Source: Flavobacteriales bacterium (GTDB lineage: Bacteria; Bacteroidota; Bacteroidia; Flavobacteriales_F; PHOS-HE28). From it: a stretch of 64,000 nt of DNA. The notes under the pieces were generated by a model, which had not been told where the DNA came from, did no database searches, and saw only the letters and a program-made list of their open reading frames with translations. The position numbers and the translations under genes were made by a program. The DNA is taken from the NCBI GenBank assembly GCA_016719225.1, contig JADKAN010000001.1:620001-684000 (forward strand), given 5' to 3'. Below are positions 8,143 to 17,610 of this stretch, one piece after another (position 1 is the first letter of the stretch; each line of letters opens with the position of its first letter).

Positions 8143-10002
8143 ATGGCTGGAAAAGTGAAGGCGAGGAAGGGGATGTTGGGGTTACCGGTCAATGCAGAGA
8201 TGCATTCGGCTTCCCTGGAAGGACGATCAGTAGGGACGAAGAAACGCTTGCTGTGGATAACGCTACTGGCTGTATTGGCAGCGGTCGTGATCGGCTTCAT
8301 GGCAAAGGGGATGGTGTTGCTGATCGACCTGATCACGAACATAGCCTTCCAAGGCAGCTTCAGTTTCGAGTATATACCCCCGGGCCAGAACAGTCTCGGC
8401 TTGTGGGTGATAGTGGTGCCCGCTATTGGAGGGGCGCTGGTGGGACTGATGGCACTTTACGGATCCAAGGCCATCCGTGGGCACGGGATCCCGGAGGCTA
8501 TGGAAATGATCCTGACCAACCAGAGCAAGATCAAGCCTGCCATCACCTATCTCAAGCCTCTTTCCGCCGCCATAAGTATCGGTACGGGTGGCCCTTTCGG
8601 AGCCGAGGGGCCGATCATTTCCACCGGTGGGGCGCTGGGATCCATGGTGGGCCAGTTGCTCCGGATCTCGCCGAACGAACGCAAAGTGCTCTTGGCCGCA
8701 GGTGCCACAGCTGGCATGTCCGCGATCTTCGGCAGCCCCATCGCGGCGATATTTCTCGCCATAGAGCTGCTGTTGTTCGAGTTCGCACCACGCTCCCTAC
8801 TGCCAGTTGCCATGGGGTGCATCACCGGTGCGGCCATGCACCACCTGCTATTCGGAGCGGAGCCGATGTTCGCCATGCCGCCTATTGACCTCCCGGGAAA
8901 TTATGCGCTCTTCACCTACAGCGTTATCGGCTTGGTGATCGGTCTGCTTTCGTTGGCGATCACCAAAGCGGTGTATTGGGTGGAAGATGCTTTTGAAAAA
9001 CTGCCTGTCCACTGGATGTGGTGGCCGGCCATCGGTGGACTCGCTGTGGGTATCATCGGCTATTTCGCGCCGCGCACGTTGGGCGTTGGCTACGAGAACA
9101 TCACGGACCTGTTGAGCGGAAAGGCCACCATGGACTTGATCATTGGCTTGGCGGTACTGAAGTTGCTGTCGTGGGGCATCGCATTGGGCAGCGGTACTTC
9201 CGGTGGTACGCTGGCCCCCATGATGACCATCGGTGGGGCGATCGGGTGCTTGTTGGGGATCTTGGCGCAGCGGTTCTTGCCGGATGTCGGTATCGTGCTT
9301 CCTCTGGCCGTGCTGGTGGGCATGGCCTCCATGTTCGCAGGGGCATCCAGGGCATTTCTTACCAGTGTGGTTTTCGCCTTGGAAACCACCGGCCGTATCG
9401 AAGCATTACTACCCTTGCTGGGTGGTTGTGCAGCAGCTTATCTCGTGTCGTATTTCCTGATGCCCAACACGATCATGACGGAGAAGATCGCGCGGCGCGG
9501 CATACGCACGCCGGATTCCTACGAGCCGGATATTCTGGAACAACTGTCCGTGGGTTCGGTGATGGAGCGCGACATTCCCGTCGTGGCTGGACATTCGACG
9601 GCAGGGGAGACGTTGTCAACGGTGCAGCCGGAGGTGGAGTTTCTGTTCGTGTCGGATTCCGATGAGACTTTTGCCGGCGTGGTGCGCGTCGTGGATATGC
9701 ATGCTGCGGCCGCTGACACAGCGTTGCTCCAATTAGTTCGGGTCCCCTTGGTCGTGGGGCCGAATGACGACCTGCGCATGGCAGCACGAGAGCTTACGCG
9801 CAGCGCAACCAACGTGCCCGTGGTCGTAGTGGAGGACGGTGTTGTGATCGGCTTGCTGACCTCGGAAGCGCTGCTGCGTGCTTACGGACACCGCATGGAC
9901 GAGCATGCGGAGAACGAGGCGAGCATATTGCTACACCGCCGTCGGCTGAAAGTGGTGGCGCAGGGCAAGCAATTGTTCCGCTCAGTGATGCGTCGGGATT
10001 GA
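8143..10002 (+). CDS. ClC-family chloride channel/transporter with two CBS domains
   Basis: This 619-residue protein has the ClC signature motifs: GHGIPEA near residue 112 (the GSGIP site), GPFGAEGP near residue 150, and GTSGGTLAP near residue 350. The glutamate of GAEGP corresponds to the external gating glutamate of ClC exchangers, which suggests H+-coupled exchange or a protopore gate. The arginine normally before it is alanine here. Around ten hydrophobic segments precede a cytoplasmic C-terminus with a CBS pair (about residues 470-525 and 530-595), usually an adenine-nucleotide sensor. Substrate (chloride, fluoride, nitrate) is not determinable from the motifs alone. A downstream in-frame ATG could be used; the exact start is uncertain by about 30 residues. 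Confidence 0.93.
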   Translation: MAGKVKARKGMLGLPVNAEMHSASLEGRSVGTKKRLLWITLLAVLAAVVIGFMAKGMVLLIDLITNIAFQGSFSFEYIPPGQNSLGLWVIVVPAIGGALVGLMALYGSKAIRGHGIPEAMEMILTNQSKIKPAITYLKPLSAAISIGTGGPFGAEGPIISTGGALGSMVGQLLRISPNERKVLLAAGATAGMSAIFGSPIAAIFLAIELLLFEFAPRSLLPVAMGCITGAAMHHLLFGAEPMFAMPPIDLPGNYALFTYSVIGLVIGLLSLAITKAVYWVEDAFEKLPVHWMWWPAIGGLAVGIIGYFAPRTLGVGYENITDLLSGKATMDLIIGLAVLKLLSWGIALGSGTSGGTLAPMMTIGGAIGCLLGILAQRFLPDVGIVLPLAVLVGMASMFAGASRAFLTSVVFALETTGRIEALLPLLGGCAAAYLVSYFLMPNTIMTEKIARRGIRTPDSYEPDILEQLSVGSVMERDIPVVAGHSTAGETLSTVQPEVEFLFVSDSDETFAGVVRVVDMHAAAADTALLQLVRVPLVVGPNDDLRMAARELTRSATNVPVVVVEDGVVIGLLTSEALLRAYGHRMDEHAENEASILLHRRRLKVVAQGKQLFRSVMRRD

Positions 10003-10103
10003 GGGATTGCCCGATACAAAGCATTACGCTGAACAGCGATGGACCTGCCGACAAGGCTGATCCAGCTCACCTAGCCCAATAAGACCGCGTAGATTATTGC
10101 AGA

Positions 10104-10997
10104 TCACCGGCTCTCCAAAAGCAGTTTGATCCGTGCGAGATCATCATCGCTTTTGAAGGCGATCTCGATCTTACCCTTGCCCGCCTCGGTCTGCTTTACG
10201 GTGACGCGGCTGGCGAAAATGTTGCTCAGGTGCTTGCCAAGTTCCTTCTGGCGTGCACTGCCCATTTTTGCCTTGATGCCGGTTGGCTTTCCGGAAGACT
10301 TATCGTCGCGTGCGAACTGCTCCACTTGGCGCACGGAAAGCTGGCTTTCCAGGATACGCCGGTAAAGTTCGCCTTGCTTAGCGGGGTCTAGAATGCCGAT
10401 CAATGCGCGGGCATGGCCCATTCCGATCTGCCGCTGCCGCAGTCCGAGCTGGATCTCGGGGGGTAATTTCAGCAGGCGGAGGTAATTGGCCACAGTGGCG
10501 CGGTCCTTACCCACTTTATCGCTGAGGGCTTCTTGGGTAAGATCCACTTCGTCCAACAACCGTTGGAAGCTGATGGCGATCTCGATGGCATCCAGTTCTT
10601 CGCGCTGGATATTCTCCACCAGCGCCATTTCCAGCATGCTCTCGTCGTTGGCGATGCGGATGTATGCCGGGATCTGCTCCAATCCCGCGGCTTGCGAGGC
10701 TCGGAAACGCCGTTCACCGCTGATCAATTGATATCGGTCATAACCCAGCTTGCGCACGGTGATGGGCTGGATAATGCCCAATTCCTTGATGCTCTGTGCC
10801 AGTTCCAAAATGGCCTCCGGTGCGAAAGTGGTGCGGGGTTGGAACGGGTTGGGTTCGATCTGCGAAACCGGTATCGTGGCAACGCCACCGGCCACACGCG
10901 CCTGACCCACCTCCTGCGATTGCCGTGATGTGATGTCCGTCCCGGGGTCTTCCAACAGGGCGCTCAAGCCGCGCCCCAATCCACGTTTTTTGGTCAT
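10104..10997 (-). CDS. parB: Chromosome partitioning protein ParB
   Basis: A 297-residue ParB/Spo0J protein. The N-terminal CTPase/ParB domain (IPVSQIEPNPFQPR near residue 41, ISGERRFRASQ near residue 93, ENIQREELDAIE near residue 128) is followed by a helix-turn-helix for parS binding (TQEALSDKVGKDRATVANYL) and a C-terminal dimerisation region. It begins with the MTKKRGLGRGLSALL signature. The start overlaps the parA stop (ATGA), as in most bacterial chromosomes. Together they segregate replication origins, so the origin may be close, although no parS was found in the window. Confidence 0.97.
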   Translation of the reverse strand: MTKKRGLGRGLSALLEDPGTDITSRQSQEVGQARVAGGVATIPVSQIEPNPFQPRTTFAPEAILELAQSIKELGIIQPITVRKLGYDRYQLISGERRFRASQAAGLEQIPAYIRIANDESMLEMALVENIQREELDAIEIAISFQRLLDEVDLTQEALSDKVGKDRATVANYLRLLKLPPEIQLGLRQRQIGMGHARALIGILDPAKQGELYRRILESQLSVRQVEQFARDDKSSGKPTGIKAKMGSARQKELGKHLSNIFASRVTVKQTEAGKGKIEIAFKSDDDLARIKLLLESR

Positions 10998-11818
10998 TGC
11001 TCCTGCTGGGCTATGGCCAAGGCCGCGCTGCGCGCTTCCGCCTTGATCCGGGTCATGTCGTTCTTCTGCAGGATCTCGCGCGCAAGGTTCAGGTAGTTCA
11101 CCGCGCCTTTGCTACTGGCATCGTGCATGATGATGGTCTGTCCATGGCTCGGTGCCTCACCTAGTGCTACGTTGCGGTGGATAACAGTGTCGAACACCAG
11201 TTGCTGGAAATGGGTTTTCACCTCTTCCACCACTTGGTTGGCCAAGCGTAGGCGGCTGTCGTACATGGTGAGCAGCATGCCTTCGATGATCAGTTCAGGG
11301 TTCAACCGCTGTTGGATGATCTTGATGGTGTTGAGCAGTTTGCCCAAACCCTCCAACGCGAAGTATTCACATTGCACCGGTACGATAACGCTGTCCGAGG
11401 CCACCAAGGCATTCACCGTTACCAAGCCCAGGGAAGGGGAGCAGTCGATAATAATGAAGTCGTAGTGCTCGCGCAAGGGATCGAGCATTTTCTTCATCTG
11501 GTGTTCACGCTCGGGCATGTCGATCATCTCGATCTCTGCACCTACCAGATCGATGGAGCCGGGAAGGATGTCGAGGTTCGGGTTGTCGGTATGCTGCACC
11601 ACGCTCAGCGCGGGTGTCCCGTTGATGATGCTTTCATAAATGCTGGCCCCGTTATTCTTGGGATCCAGTCCGGTGCCACTGGTAGCGTTGGCCTGCGGGT
11701 CGGCGTCCACGATGAGCGTGCGGCGCTCCAGGATGCCCAGACATGCGGCCAGGTTGATGGCGGTGGTGGTCTTGCCCACACCACCTTTTTGGTTGACTAT
11801 CGAAATGATCTTGGCCAT
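10994..11818 (-). CDS. parA: Chromosome partitioning ATPase ParA (Soj)
   Basis: A 274-residue deviant-Walker ATPase: KGGVGKTTTAINLAACLG at residues 10-27, the switch-like DADPQANAT near residue 40, and Walker B DFIIIDCSPSLG near residue 122. It lacks the N-terminal HTH of plasmid ParA proteins, so it is the short chromosomal Soj type. It sits between an upstream UPF0173 hydrolase gene (21 bases away) and the overlapping parB. Confidence 0.97.
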   Translation of the reverse strand: MAKIISIVNQKGGVGKTTTAINLAACLGILERRTLIVDADPQANATSGTGLDPKNNGASIYESIINGTPALSVVQHTDNPNLDILPGSIDLVGAEIEMIDMPEREHQMKKMLDPLREHYDFIIIDCSPSLGLVTVNALVASDSVIVPVQCEYFALEGLGKLLNTIKIIQQRLNPELIIEGMLLTMYDSRLRLANQVVEEVKTHFQQLVFDTVIHRNVALGEAPSHGQTIIMHDASSKGAVNYLNLAREILQKNDMTRIKAEARSAALAIAQQEQ

Positions 11819-11839
11819 GTAGCGTCTTGTTTTCCTTCG

Positions 11840-12517
11840 TTAGAGTTCAATGGTTTCCCCGATCATGGGCAGCACTAGCCTGATTTCCGCAGCGCGGAAT
11901 GCGTCCTTCGCTTTCTCCACGTTGATGGTGACAGCAGGGAAGGTGTTGTAGTGCATGCCCACCACGGTGGTAACTCCCATGTATCGCGCGGCTTCCACCG
12001 CATCGTTATAGCCCATGGTATAGTTGTCGCCGATGGGCAGGCACGCATAGTTCAGCTTATACCTCTTTAGCAGCTGCATGTCCAACATCAGGCCGGTATC
12101 GCCAGCATGGTGGAAATTGCCTTCCGGGGTGAAGATGACGAAGCCGCCGGGATCGCCGCCGGAAGCGCCATCGGGCATGGTGCTGCTGTGCTGCGCAATG
12201 GTGAGACGCACTCGGCAGTCCCCTAGATCCGTTTCACCCCCGATGTTCATTGGAGTAGTGCGCTTGATGCCTTTCGCCTCGTACCAACCGCAGATCTCTG
12301 CATTACCCACAAGCATAGCTCCCGTTCGCTTCAGGATGGCCTCAGCATCTGCCACATGGTCGCCGTGACCGTGGGTGAGGAGCACATGCGTAGCCGGTAC
12401 TTCTTCCACCTTGATGCTCTTGGCCATGGGATTGCCGCTGATGAACGGGTCAAAAAGCAGTTGCAGACCTGCAACCTCCATACCCATGCAACTATGACCG
12501 TACCACGTGAGTTTCAT
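11840..12517 (-). CDS. UPF0173 metal-dependent hydrolase (metallo-beta-lactamase fold)
   Basis: A 225-residue metallo-beta-lactamase-fold protein. The family start is KLTWYGHSCM, with LLFDPFISGNP, the HGHGDH metal motif near residue 53 and the FHHAGDTG motif near residue 138. The substrate of this widespread family is unknown. I chose the ATG at 12517 over a GTG four codons upstream because homologues start at this position. It leads the parA-parB unit with a 21-base gap, but no functional link is implied. Confidence 0.92.
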   Translation of the reverse strand: MKLTWYGHSCMGMEVAGLQLLFDPFISGNPMAKSIKVEEVPATHVLLTHGHGDHVADAEAILKRTGAMLVGNAEICGWYEAKGIKRTTPMNIGGETDLGDCRVRLTIAQHSSTMPDGASGGDPGGFVIFTPEGNFHHAGDTGLMLDMQLLKRYKLNYACLPIGDNYTMGYNDAVEAARYMGVTTVVGMHYNTFPAVTINVEKAKDAFRAAEIRLVLPMIGETIEL

Positions 12518-12804
12518 CTTGCTGTTCACCTTGCTCGTTGAAGCCGTTGGCCCAACGATTCGGCGTGGCGAAGGTAGAGGGCTGTACAGGGTGGGTCCAG
12601 TGTAAAAGGCCCTATACTTTTGAACGATCCGCTGTCCACGGTGAATGCCCTACGTGCGTGGCTTCCCGCCAAAGTTTCCCACAATTCAAACGCCCCTTTT
12701 CACGATGTTCCGTATTTTTGCATCAACAAGCGTGGCTAAATGTGCCACTTTCTTCCATTCATCCGTGCCGCCAAGATCCTTAGCGGTACTCACCCCCCCG
12801 ACCC
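12518..12804. other. Intergenic region without a recognisable gene
   Basis: This stretch separates the divergent UPF0173 and DUF937-like genes. Short open frames exist on both strands but show no family similarity or plausible start. It presumably holds both promoters, and I see no hairpin or repeat. Confidence 0.5.
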
Positions 12805-13242
12805 ATGTTCGACCAGATCCTTTCCTCCCTTCAAAAAGAAGCCGCTCCGGCATTAATGGCCAAGCTCGGCTTGGACCAGAACCAGGCGGATAAGTCCGTG
12901 GGTGCAGCTGCAAATAGTGTGAAAGAAGTGCTTGGTGGTAACCATGGCTTCGGCATGGACGATGTATTGAGCCTTTTCAGCAACAACACGAACACTGCCG
13001 GTGCCAATGGCTTGATGAGCAAGTTGGGCACGGTGATGCAAGGAAAGCTGTCCACTGAGGCCGGTCTGCCTGCAGAAAAGGCCAGCATGGTGCAGAGCAT
13101 GCTTTTGCCTTTGGTAACGGACTTCATCGCGAAGCATGTTGGCGGTGACGCCTCGAAGTTGAAAGGCATGCTAGGAGGCCTCGGTGACCTCAGCGGAATG
13201 GCAGATACCGCAAAAGGCATGCTCGGAAAACTCTTTAAGTAG
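12805..13242 (+). CDS. DUF937/YidB-like small protein
   Basis: A 145-residue protein rich in alanine, glycine and methionine, with repeated amphipathic helices. The motifs LMAKLGLDQNQADKSV, FSNN and GLMSKLGTVMQGKLS resemble the DUF937/YidB and DUF2780-like families. These fold as small helical bundles and have no established biochemical role. A C-terminal KGMLGGLGDLSG repeat-like tail is typical. It precedes dodecin by 27 bases on the same strand, so the two may be co-transcribed. Confidence 0.75.
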   Translation: MFDQILSSLQKEAAPALMAKLGLDQNQADKSVGAAANSVKEVLGGNHGFGMDDVLSLFSNNTNTAGANGLMSKLGTVMQGKLSTEAGLPAEKASMVQSMLLPLVTDFIAKHVGGDASKLKGMLGGLGDLSGMADTAKGMLGKLFK

Positions 13243-13269
13243 AACAACCTCCATTAAAACAAAAAACCT

Positions 13270-13473
13270 ATGGCGATCCTGAAAGTATTGGAGATCCTGG
13301 CCTCCGACAAAAGCAGCTGGGAAGGTGCCGCGCAGAATGCGGTGAAAGAGGCGCACAAGTCCGTGCGGGGCATCCGTTCTATTAACGTCACGAACCAAAG
13401 TGCCGTAGTTGAAAAGGGCAAGATCACGGAGTATCGCGTTAACTGCAAGATCACCTTCGCCCTGGACAAGTAG
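13270..13473 (+). CDS. Dodecin, flavin-binding protein
   Basis: This 67-residue protein has the full dodecin pattern: a first strand ILKVLEILASDKSSWEGAAQ with the conserved tryptophan that stacks on flavin, a helix (NAVKEAHKSVRGIRS), then two strands ending in EYRVNCKITFAL. Dodecins assemble into dodecamers that store riboflavin, FMN or related flavins and protect cells from photoreduction damage. ribBA, the flavin biosynthesis gene, lies about 2 kb away on the other strand. A terminator follows directly. Confidence 0.95.
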   Translation: MAILKVLEILASDKSSWEGAAQNAVKEAHKSVRGIRSINVTNQSAVVEKGKITEYRVNCKITFALDK

Positions 13474-13487
13474 GCTTGTGCAACCTT

Positions 13488-13525
13488 AAAAGGGAAGAGG
13501 GGCGTGGTGCCCCTTTTCCTTTTTC
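13488..13525 (+). terminator. Terminator after dodecin
   Basis: A GC-rich stem (ggggc pairing with gcccc, extended by a mostly paired purine/pyrimidine stretch that includes G-T wobbles) with a five-base loop ends in ccttttt, about 15 bases after the dodecin stop. Confidence 0.75.
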
Positions 13526-13550
13526 CTTCGTTCCCTGAACCCACCGACCG

Positions 13551-15077
13551 ATGCCCACGATAGAGGATTTTACTGCCGCAATGTCCGCCGGATACACCTT
13601 CCAAGGCGATACCATTATCCTTGGTGCGCCCATTTTCAAAGGTGATTGCGTTCCCGCATCCCCGGTAGGCATCCCGTTGCGCACGATGAACCGCCATGGC
13701 CTTATCGCCGGAGCTACCGGCACCGGCAAGACCAAGACCTTGCAAGTGCTCGCCGAGCAGTTGTCTTTGAAAGGCGTGCCCACCTTGCTCATGGACATGA
13801 AAGGGGACCTCAGCGGGATCGGGGCGCCCGCTGATCCCAACCCGAAGATCGACGCACGGCAGCAGAAGATCGGCGTGGCTTGGGAAGCCTTGAAGATCCC
13901 CGTCGAATTCCTCAGTCTCAGCAAGGAACCCGGTGCACAGCTCCGGGCAACCACCAGTGAGTTCGGCCCCGTCCTGCTTAGCCGGATACTGGAACTGAAC
14001 GATACGCAGGGAAGCGTGCTTTCACTGGTGTTCAAGTATTGCGATGACAACGGATTGCCACTTTTGGATGTGAAGGACCTGCGGCGTGTGTTGCAATTCA
14101 CTACTGCTGAAGGGAAAGAGGAGATCCAGAAGCAATATGGCATGGTGAGTGGTGCCACGGTGAGCACCATAATGCGCAAGCTGATCGAGCTGGAGCAACA
14201 GGGGGCCGACACTTTTTTCGGTGAGCGCAGCTTCGATACGCAGGACCTGCTGCAACAGCGTGATGGGAAGGGCGTGGTGCACATCGTCCGGCTTACGGAC
14301 ATCCAGGACCGCCCGCGACTGTTCAGCACCTTCATGCTTTGCCTCTTGGCGGAGATCTACGGCACCTTCCCCGAGGTGGGTGACTTGGAAAAACCGAAGC
14401 TGGTGATCTTTATTGATGAGGCGCACCTCATTTTCGATAATGCCACCAAGCCCTTACTGGATCAAGTGGAAAGCATCATCAAGCTGATCCGCTCCAAAGG
14501 AGTGGGCATCCACTTCTGCACCCAGGACCCGAGCGACGTACCGGAAAGCGTATTGGGCCAATTGGGTTTGAAGGTGCAGCATTCCCTACGTGCATTCACC
14601 GCCAAGGACCGCACCACGATCAAGAAAACAGCGCAGAACTACCCCTTGACGGACTTTTACGATACCGAGGAGGTGATCACATCCATGGGAATAGGGGAGG
14701 CACTGGTCTCGGCGCTGAACGAGAAGGGCGTGCCCACACCGCTGGCCCATACCATGGTGCGAGCGCCAGGTACCCGTATGGACATCCTAACCCCCGTGGA
14801 ATTGCAAGCATTGGTTTCAGCATCTTCATTATCCGCGAAGTACAACGAAGTGATCGACCGGGAAAGCGCCAGCGAAATATTGGACAAACGCCTGAAGGAA
14901 CACCAAGGCATTGGGCAACCTGCCACGCCTTCGAAACCCGAAAAAACCAAAAAGGAGGAGCCGGGCATGTTCGAGAACCTGTCCAAGAACACCATGGTCA
15001 GGCAACTTGGCCGGACTGCTTTACGCGAGGTTACCCGTGGCTTGCTGGGCGTTCTGGGAGTGAAGCCGCGGCGTTAA
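13551..15077 (+). CDS. HerA-like ATPase, DUF853 (YjgR) family
   Basis: A 508-residue P-loop ATPase. Walker A is GATGTGKTKT near residue 53, with the family motif LMDMKGDLSGIG near residue 78 and Walker B VIFIDEAHLIF near residue 284. The helicase-HerA-like DUF853 family is widespread in bacteria and its function is not established; DNA pumping or repair is inferred only from the FtsK/HerA fold. A lysine/proline-rich linker near residue 465 precedes a short C-terminal helix. It has its own start 25 bases after the dodecin terminator. Confidence 0.92.
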   Translation: MPTIEDFTAAMSAGYTFQGDTIILGAPIFKGDCVPASPVGIPLRTMNRHGLIAGATGTGKTKTLQVLAEQLSLKGVPTLLMDMKGDLSGIGAPADPNPKIDARQQKIGVAWEALKIPVEFLSLSKEPGAQLRATTSEFGPVLLSRILELNDTQGSVLSLVFKYCDDNGLPLLDVKDLRRVLQFTTAEGKEEIQKQYGMVSGATVSTIMRKLIELEQQGADTFFGERSFDTQDLLQQRDGKGVVHIVRLTDIQDRPRLFSTFMLCLLAEIYGTFPEVGDLEKPKLVIFIDEAHLIFDNATKPLLDQVESIIKLIRSKGVGIHFCTQDPSDVPESVLGQLGLKVQHSLRAFTAKDRTTIKKTAQNYPLTDFYDTEEVITSMGIGEALVSALNEKGVPTPLAHTMVRAPGTRMDILTPVELQALVSASSLSAKYNEVIDRESASEILDKRLKEHQGIGQPATPSKPEKTKKEEPGMFENLSKNTMVRQLGRTALREVTRGLLGVLGVKPRR

Positions 15078-15163
15078 AAGCCTGCTTCTGGCCTTTTCCT
15101 CAATTTGAAATGCAGAGGGCTGTCCGTCAAAAGATCGACGATCGCGCCAATTGTGAACGATGC

Positions 15164-16384
15164 TCAACCCTCGATATCGAGGTGATGGCCCATCTTCAAT
15201 TTCTTCGTAAGTAGGTAACTGCGGTTATGCTTGTTCGGCACCACCTGGATAGGTAGGTTCTCCGTGATCTCCAAGCCGTATCCCACTAACCCCGTGCGTT
15301 TTTTCGGGTTGTTGGTGAGCAATCGCATGCGGCGTACACCGAGGTCGTGCAGGATCTGGGCTCCTACGCCGTAGTCTCTCGGGTCCATATCGAAGCCCAG
15401 CATAAGGTTGGCTTCCACTGTGTCCGCTCCTTCCTGCTGCAGTTTGTAGGCGCGTAGCTTGTTCATCAGCCCGATGCCGCGTCCTTCCTGCTGCATGTAG
15501 ACGATCACGCCTTTTCCTTCCTGCTCCACCATCGCCATGGCCGCGTGCAATTGCGGACCGCAATCGCAGCGTTGGCTGCCGAAAATATCGCCGGTGAGGC
15601 AGCTGCTGTGCATGCGCACCAGCACGGATTCATCCTTGTCCCAAGTGCCTTTCACCAGTGCCAAATGTTCTTCGCCGGTTTCCTTGTGCCGGTAGGCGAT
15701 CAGTTTGAAATCGCCGTATTCCGTAGGCATATCCACTTCCACCTCGCGTACAACGGAACGTTCCGTTCGCATGCGGTAGGCCACGAGGTCTTCGATGGAG
15801 ATGAGCTTCAGGTCGAAGCGCTTGGCCACTTCACGCAGTTGCGGAAGCCGTGCCATGGTGCCGTCCTCGTTCATGATCTCCACCAGCACGCCGGCCGGTT
15901 CGAAACCCGCCATGCGTGCAAGGTCCACAGTGGCTTCTGTATGACCGGTGCGACGGAGTACACCGCCGTCGCGGGCTTTTAATGGGAAGATGTGTCCCGG
16001 CCTGCCAAGGTCCGCTGGTTTGGTGGCAGGATCGATCAAAGCGAGGATGGTCTTGCTGCGGTCACTGGTACTGATGCCCGTGCTGGTGCCGTGGCCGCGC
16101 AGGTCGATGCTTACGGTGAAAGGTGTTTGGTGGACCGCGGTATTGTCGCGGACCATGGGGTCCAGCCCAAGTTCATCGCAACGCTGCTCGGTGAGCGGGG
16201 TACAGATCAAGCCGCGGCCGTGCGTGGCCATGAAATTCACCACGTCCGGTGTGGCGTTGCGTGCAGCGGTGATGAAGTCGCCTTCGTTCTCACGGTCTTC
16301 ATCATCCACCACGATCACCATTTTCCCGTCCCGGATGTCCGCGATGGCACTTTCAATGCTGTCAAATTGCGATCCTTCGCTCAT
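15164..16384 (-). CDS. ribBA: Bifunctional 3,4-dihydroxy-2-butanone-4-phosphate synthase / GTP cyclohydrolase II
   Basis: The protein makes both precursors of riboflavin. The N-terminal RibB domain (residues 1-205) has VDDEDRENEGD near residue 26 and HGTSTGIS near residue 98. The C-terminal RibA domain has the zinc-binding SSCLTGDIFGSQRCDC near residue 259 and the catalytic YMQQEGRGIG near residue 296, followed by LLTNNPKKR. At 406 residues it has the usual fused length, and both domains look intact. The start overlaps the upstream glycosyltransferase stop by 4 bases, an odd partner for a flavin gene. No FMN riboswitch is visible, which fits its position inside an operon. Confidence 0.96.
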   Translation of the reverse strand: MSEGSQFDSIESAIADIRDGKMVIVVDDEDRENEGDFITAARNATPDVVNFMATHGRGLICTPLTEQRCDELGLDPMVRDNTAVHQTPFTVSIDLRGHGTSTGISTSDRSKTILALIDPATKPADLGRPGHIFPLKARDGGVLRRTGHTEATVDLARMAGFEPAGVLVEIMNEDGTMARLPQLREVAKRFDLKLISIEDLVAYRMRTERSVVREVEVDMPTEYGDFKLIAYRHKETGEEHLALVKGTWDKDESVLVRMHSSCLTGDIFGSQRCDCGPQLHAAMAMVEQEGKGVIVYMQQEGRGIGLMNKLRAYKLQQEGADTVEANLMLGFDMDPRDYGVGAQILHDLGVRRMRLLTNNPKKRTGLVGYGLEITENLPIQVVPNKHNRSYLLTKKLKMGHHLDIEG

Positions 16385-17610
16385 GATACCGTGTTTTCCC
16401 GTTGGGGATGCGAAATTACGGAACTGTCCGGTGGAAGGTCATCCTCGGACATTAACCGGTGAAGGCGCTCCGCTGCTTGGTCCCAGTCGAACGTCCGCTT
16501 TACGAATTCCAAACCGTTACCGGCCAGCCGTTCCCGTTCCTCTGGATCGTCCAGCAGCCGAAGTATATGTTCCGCATATTCCACTGGCTCGTGCCCGATG
16601 AGGATCGATGTTCCGGGCTCGGCTCCTACTGCATTGTTGGCCAGACCTGAAGTGACACAGGGCATTCGCATGGCCATGGCTTCCAGCAGTTTGTTCTGAA
16701 GCCCCGTGCCGATCTGCATGGGCGCCACGAAGATCCGGGCCGCAGCATAGGAATCGCGGATGTCCTTCACCCAACCGCTCACCGTTACTTCCGGATGGCG
16801 CTGCGCCAGTTCGCGGACCCGTGCGTCCGGGTCCACGCCGGCGATCAGCAAGTTCACGTCGGGCCGCTGCGCATGCACCAGCGGTAACACCCGCTGCACC
16901 AGGAAAAGCACGCTATCGATGTTCGGCGGATAGTTCATGTTGCCGGTGAAGAGCAGGTCGTACCGCTTTTCAGCATCGCGCGGGGTGAAGTAGAGCGTGT
17001 CCACGCCGTTGGGGATCACTTCAACGGAATCGCGGCCGGGGTGGTACAACAGGTCACGGTCCTGGGCGCTGATGATGACGTGATGGTCGAACAGGTCCAA
17101 CATCAGGTTCTCGTATCCGATCAATCGTCGGGTCTCCGCTTTCAGCAGAGGCCGCAGCCATGGTGAAGCATTTTCCGCCCGCCGCTCCATACCCTTGCTC
17201 AGCGTGTCCATATAGTCCAGTGTCTTCGGCAGTTCGTAGCGGTGCCTAACGTATTCCGTGGTGCGCACCAATTGGCATAGCACATGTTCCGGCTTGAAAT
17301 CGGCGATCACTTCGTCGATCGCCCGTTGAGCATGCCGATGATGGAAGTAACCCACTTGGAAGGGGAGCCGTGAGAACACGGATGTCGCCATGCGCGATAA
17401 GATCCGCCACCTCGACAGGTGTACCACGCGGATGTTGGCGCAGAACGTGCGCAGGTGTTCCAGATGCTCGTCCTTTATCCGCTGATCGCTAAGGCAGAAG
17501 AGGTAGATCCGGTGATGCTTGGCCAACCGTTTCACCAAATGATATGCCCGCAATTTGTCGCCTTTCTCCAGCGGATAGGGCATGCGCGAGAGCACCACCA
17601 GCAACCTCAT
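16381..17610 (-). CDS. Glycosyltransferase family 4-like protein
   Basis: A 409-residue GT-B fold glycosyltransferase. The N-terminus VVLSRMPYPLEKGDKLRAYH resembles the family described from XrtA/PEP-CTERM exopolysaccharide loci. The C-terminal domain has LFTGNMNYPPNIDSVLFL, the acidic region near residues 280-310 (APMQIGTGLQNKLLEAMAM) and ANNAVGAEPGTSILIG. It likely transfers a nucleotide sugar to a lipid-linked or surface glycan. It overlaps the preceding glycosyltransferase and the following ribBA by 4 bases each. Confidence 0.85.
   Translation of the reverse strand: MRLLVVLSRMPYPLEKGDKLRAYHLVKRLAKHHRIYLFCLSDQRIKDEHLEHLRTFCANIRVVHLSRWRILSRMATSVFSRLPFQVGYFHHRHAQRAIDEVIADFKPEHVLCQLVRTTEYVRHRYELPKTLDYMDTLSKGMERRAENASPWLRPLLKAETRRLIGYENLMLDLFDHHVIISAQDRDLLYHPGRDSVEVIPNGVDTLYFTPRDAEKRYDLLFTGNMNYPPNIDSVLFLVQRVLPLVHAQRPDVNLLIAGVDPDARVRELAQRHPEVTVSGWVKDIRDSYAAARIFVAPMQIGTGLQNKLLEAMAMRMPCVTSGLANNAVGAEPGTSILIGHEPVEYAEHILRLLDDPEERERLAGNGLEFVKRTFDWDQAAERLHRLMSEDDLPPDSSVISHPQRENTVS

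Noticed and set aside
12538..12893. Short plus- and minus-strand frames between UPF0173 and the DUF937-like gene
   Set aside because: They overlap each other and the real gene, have no recognisable similarity and no good start.
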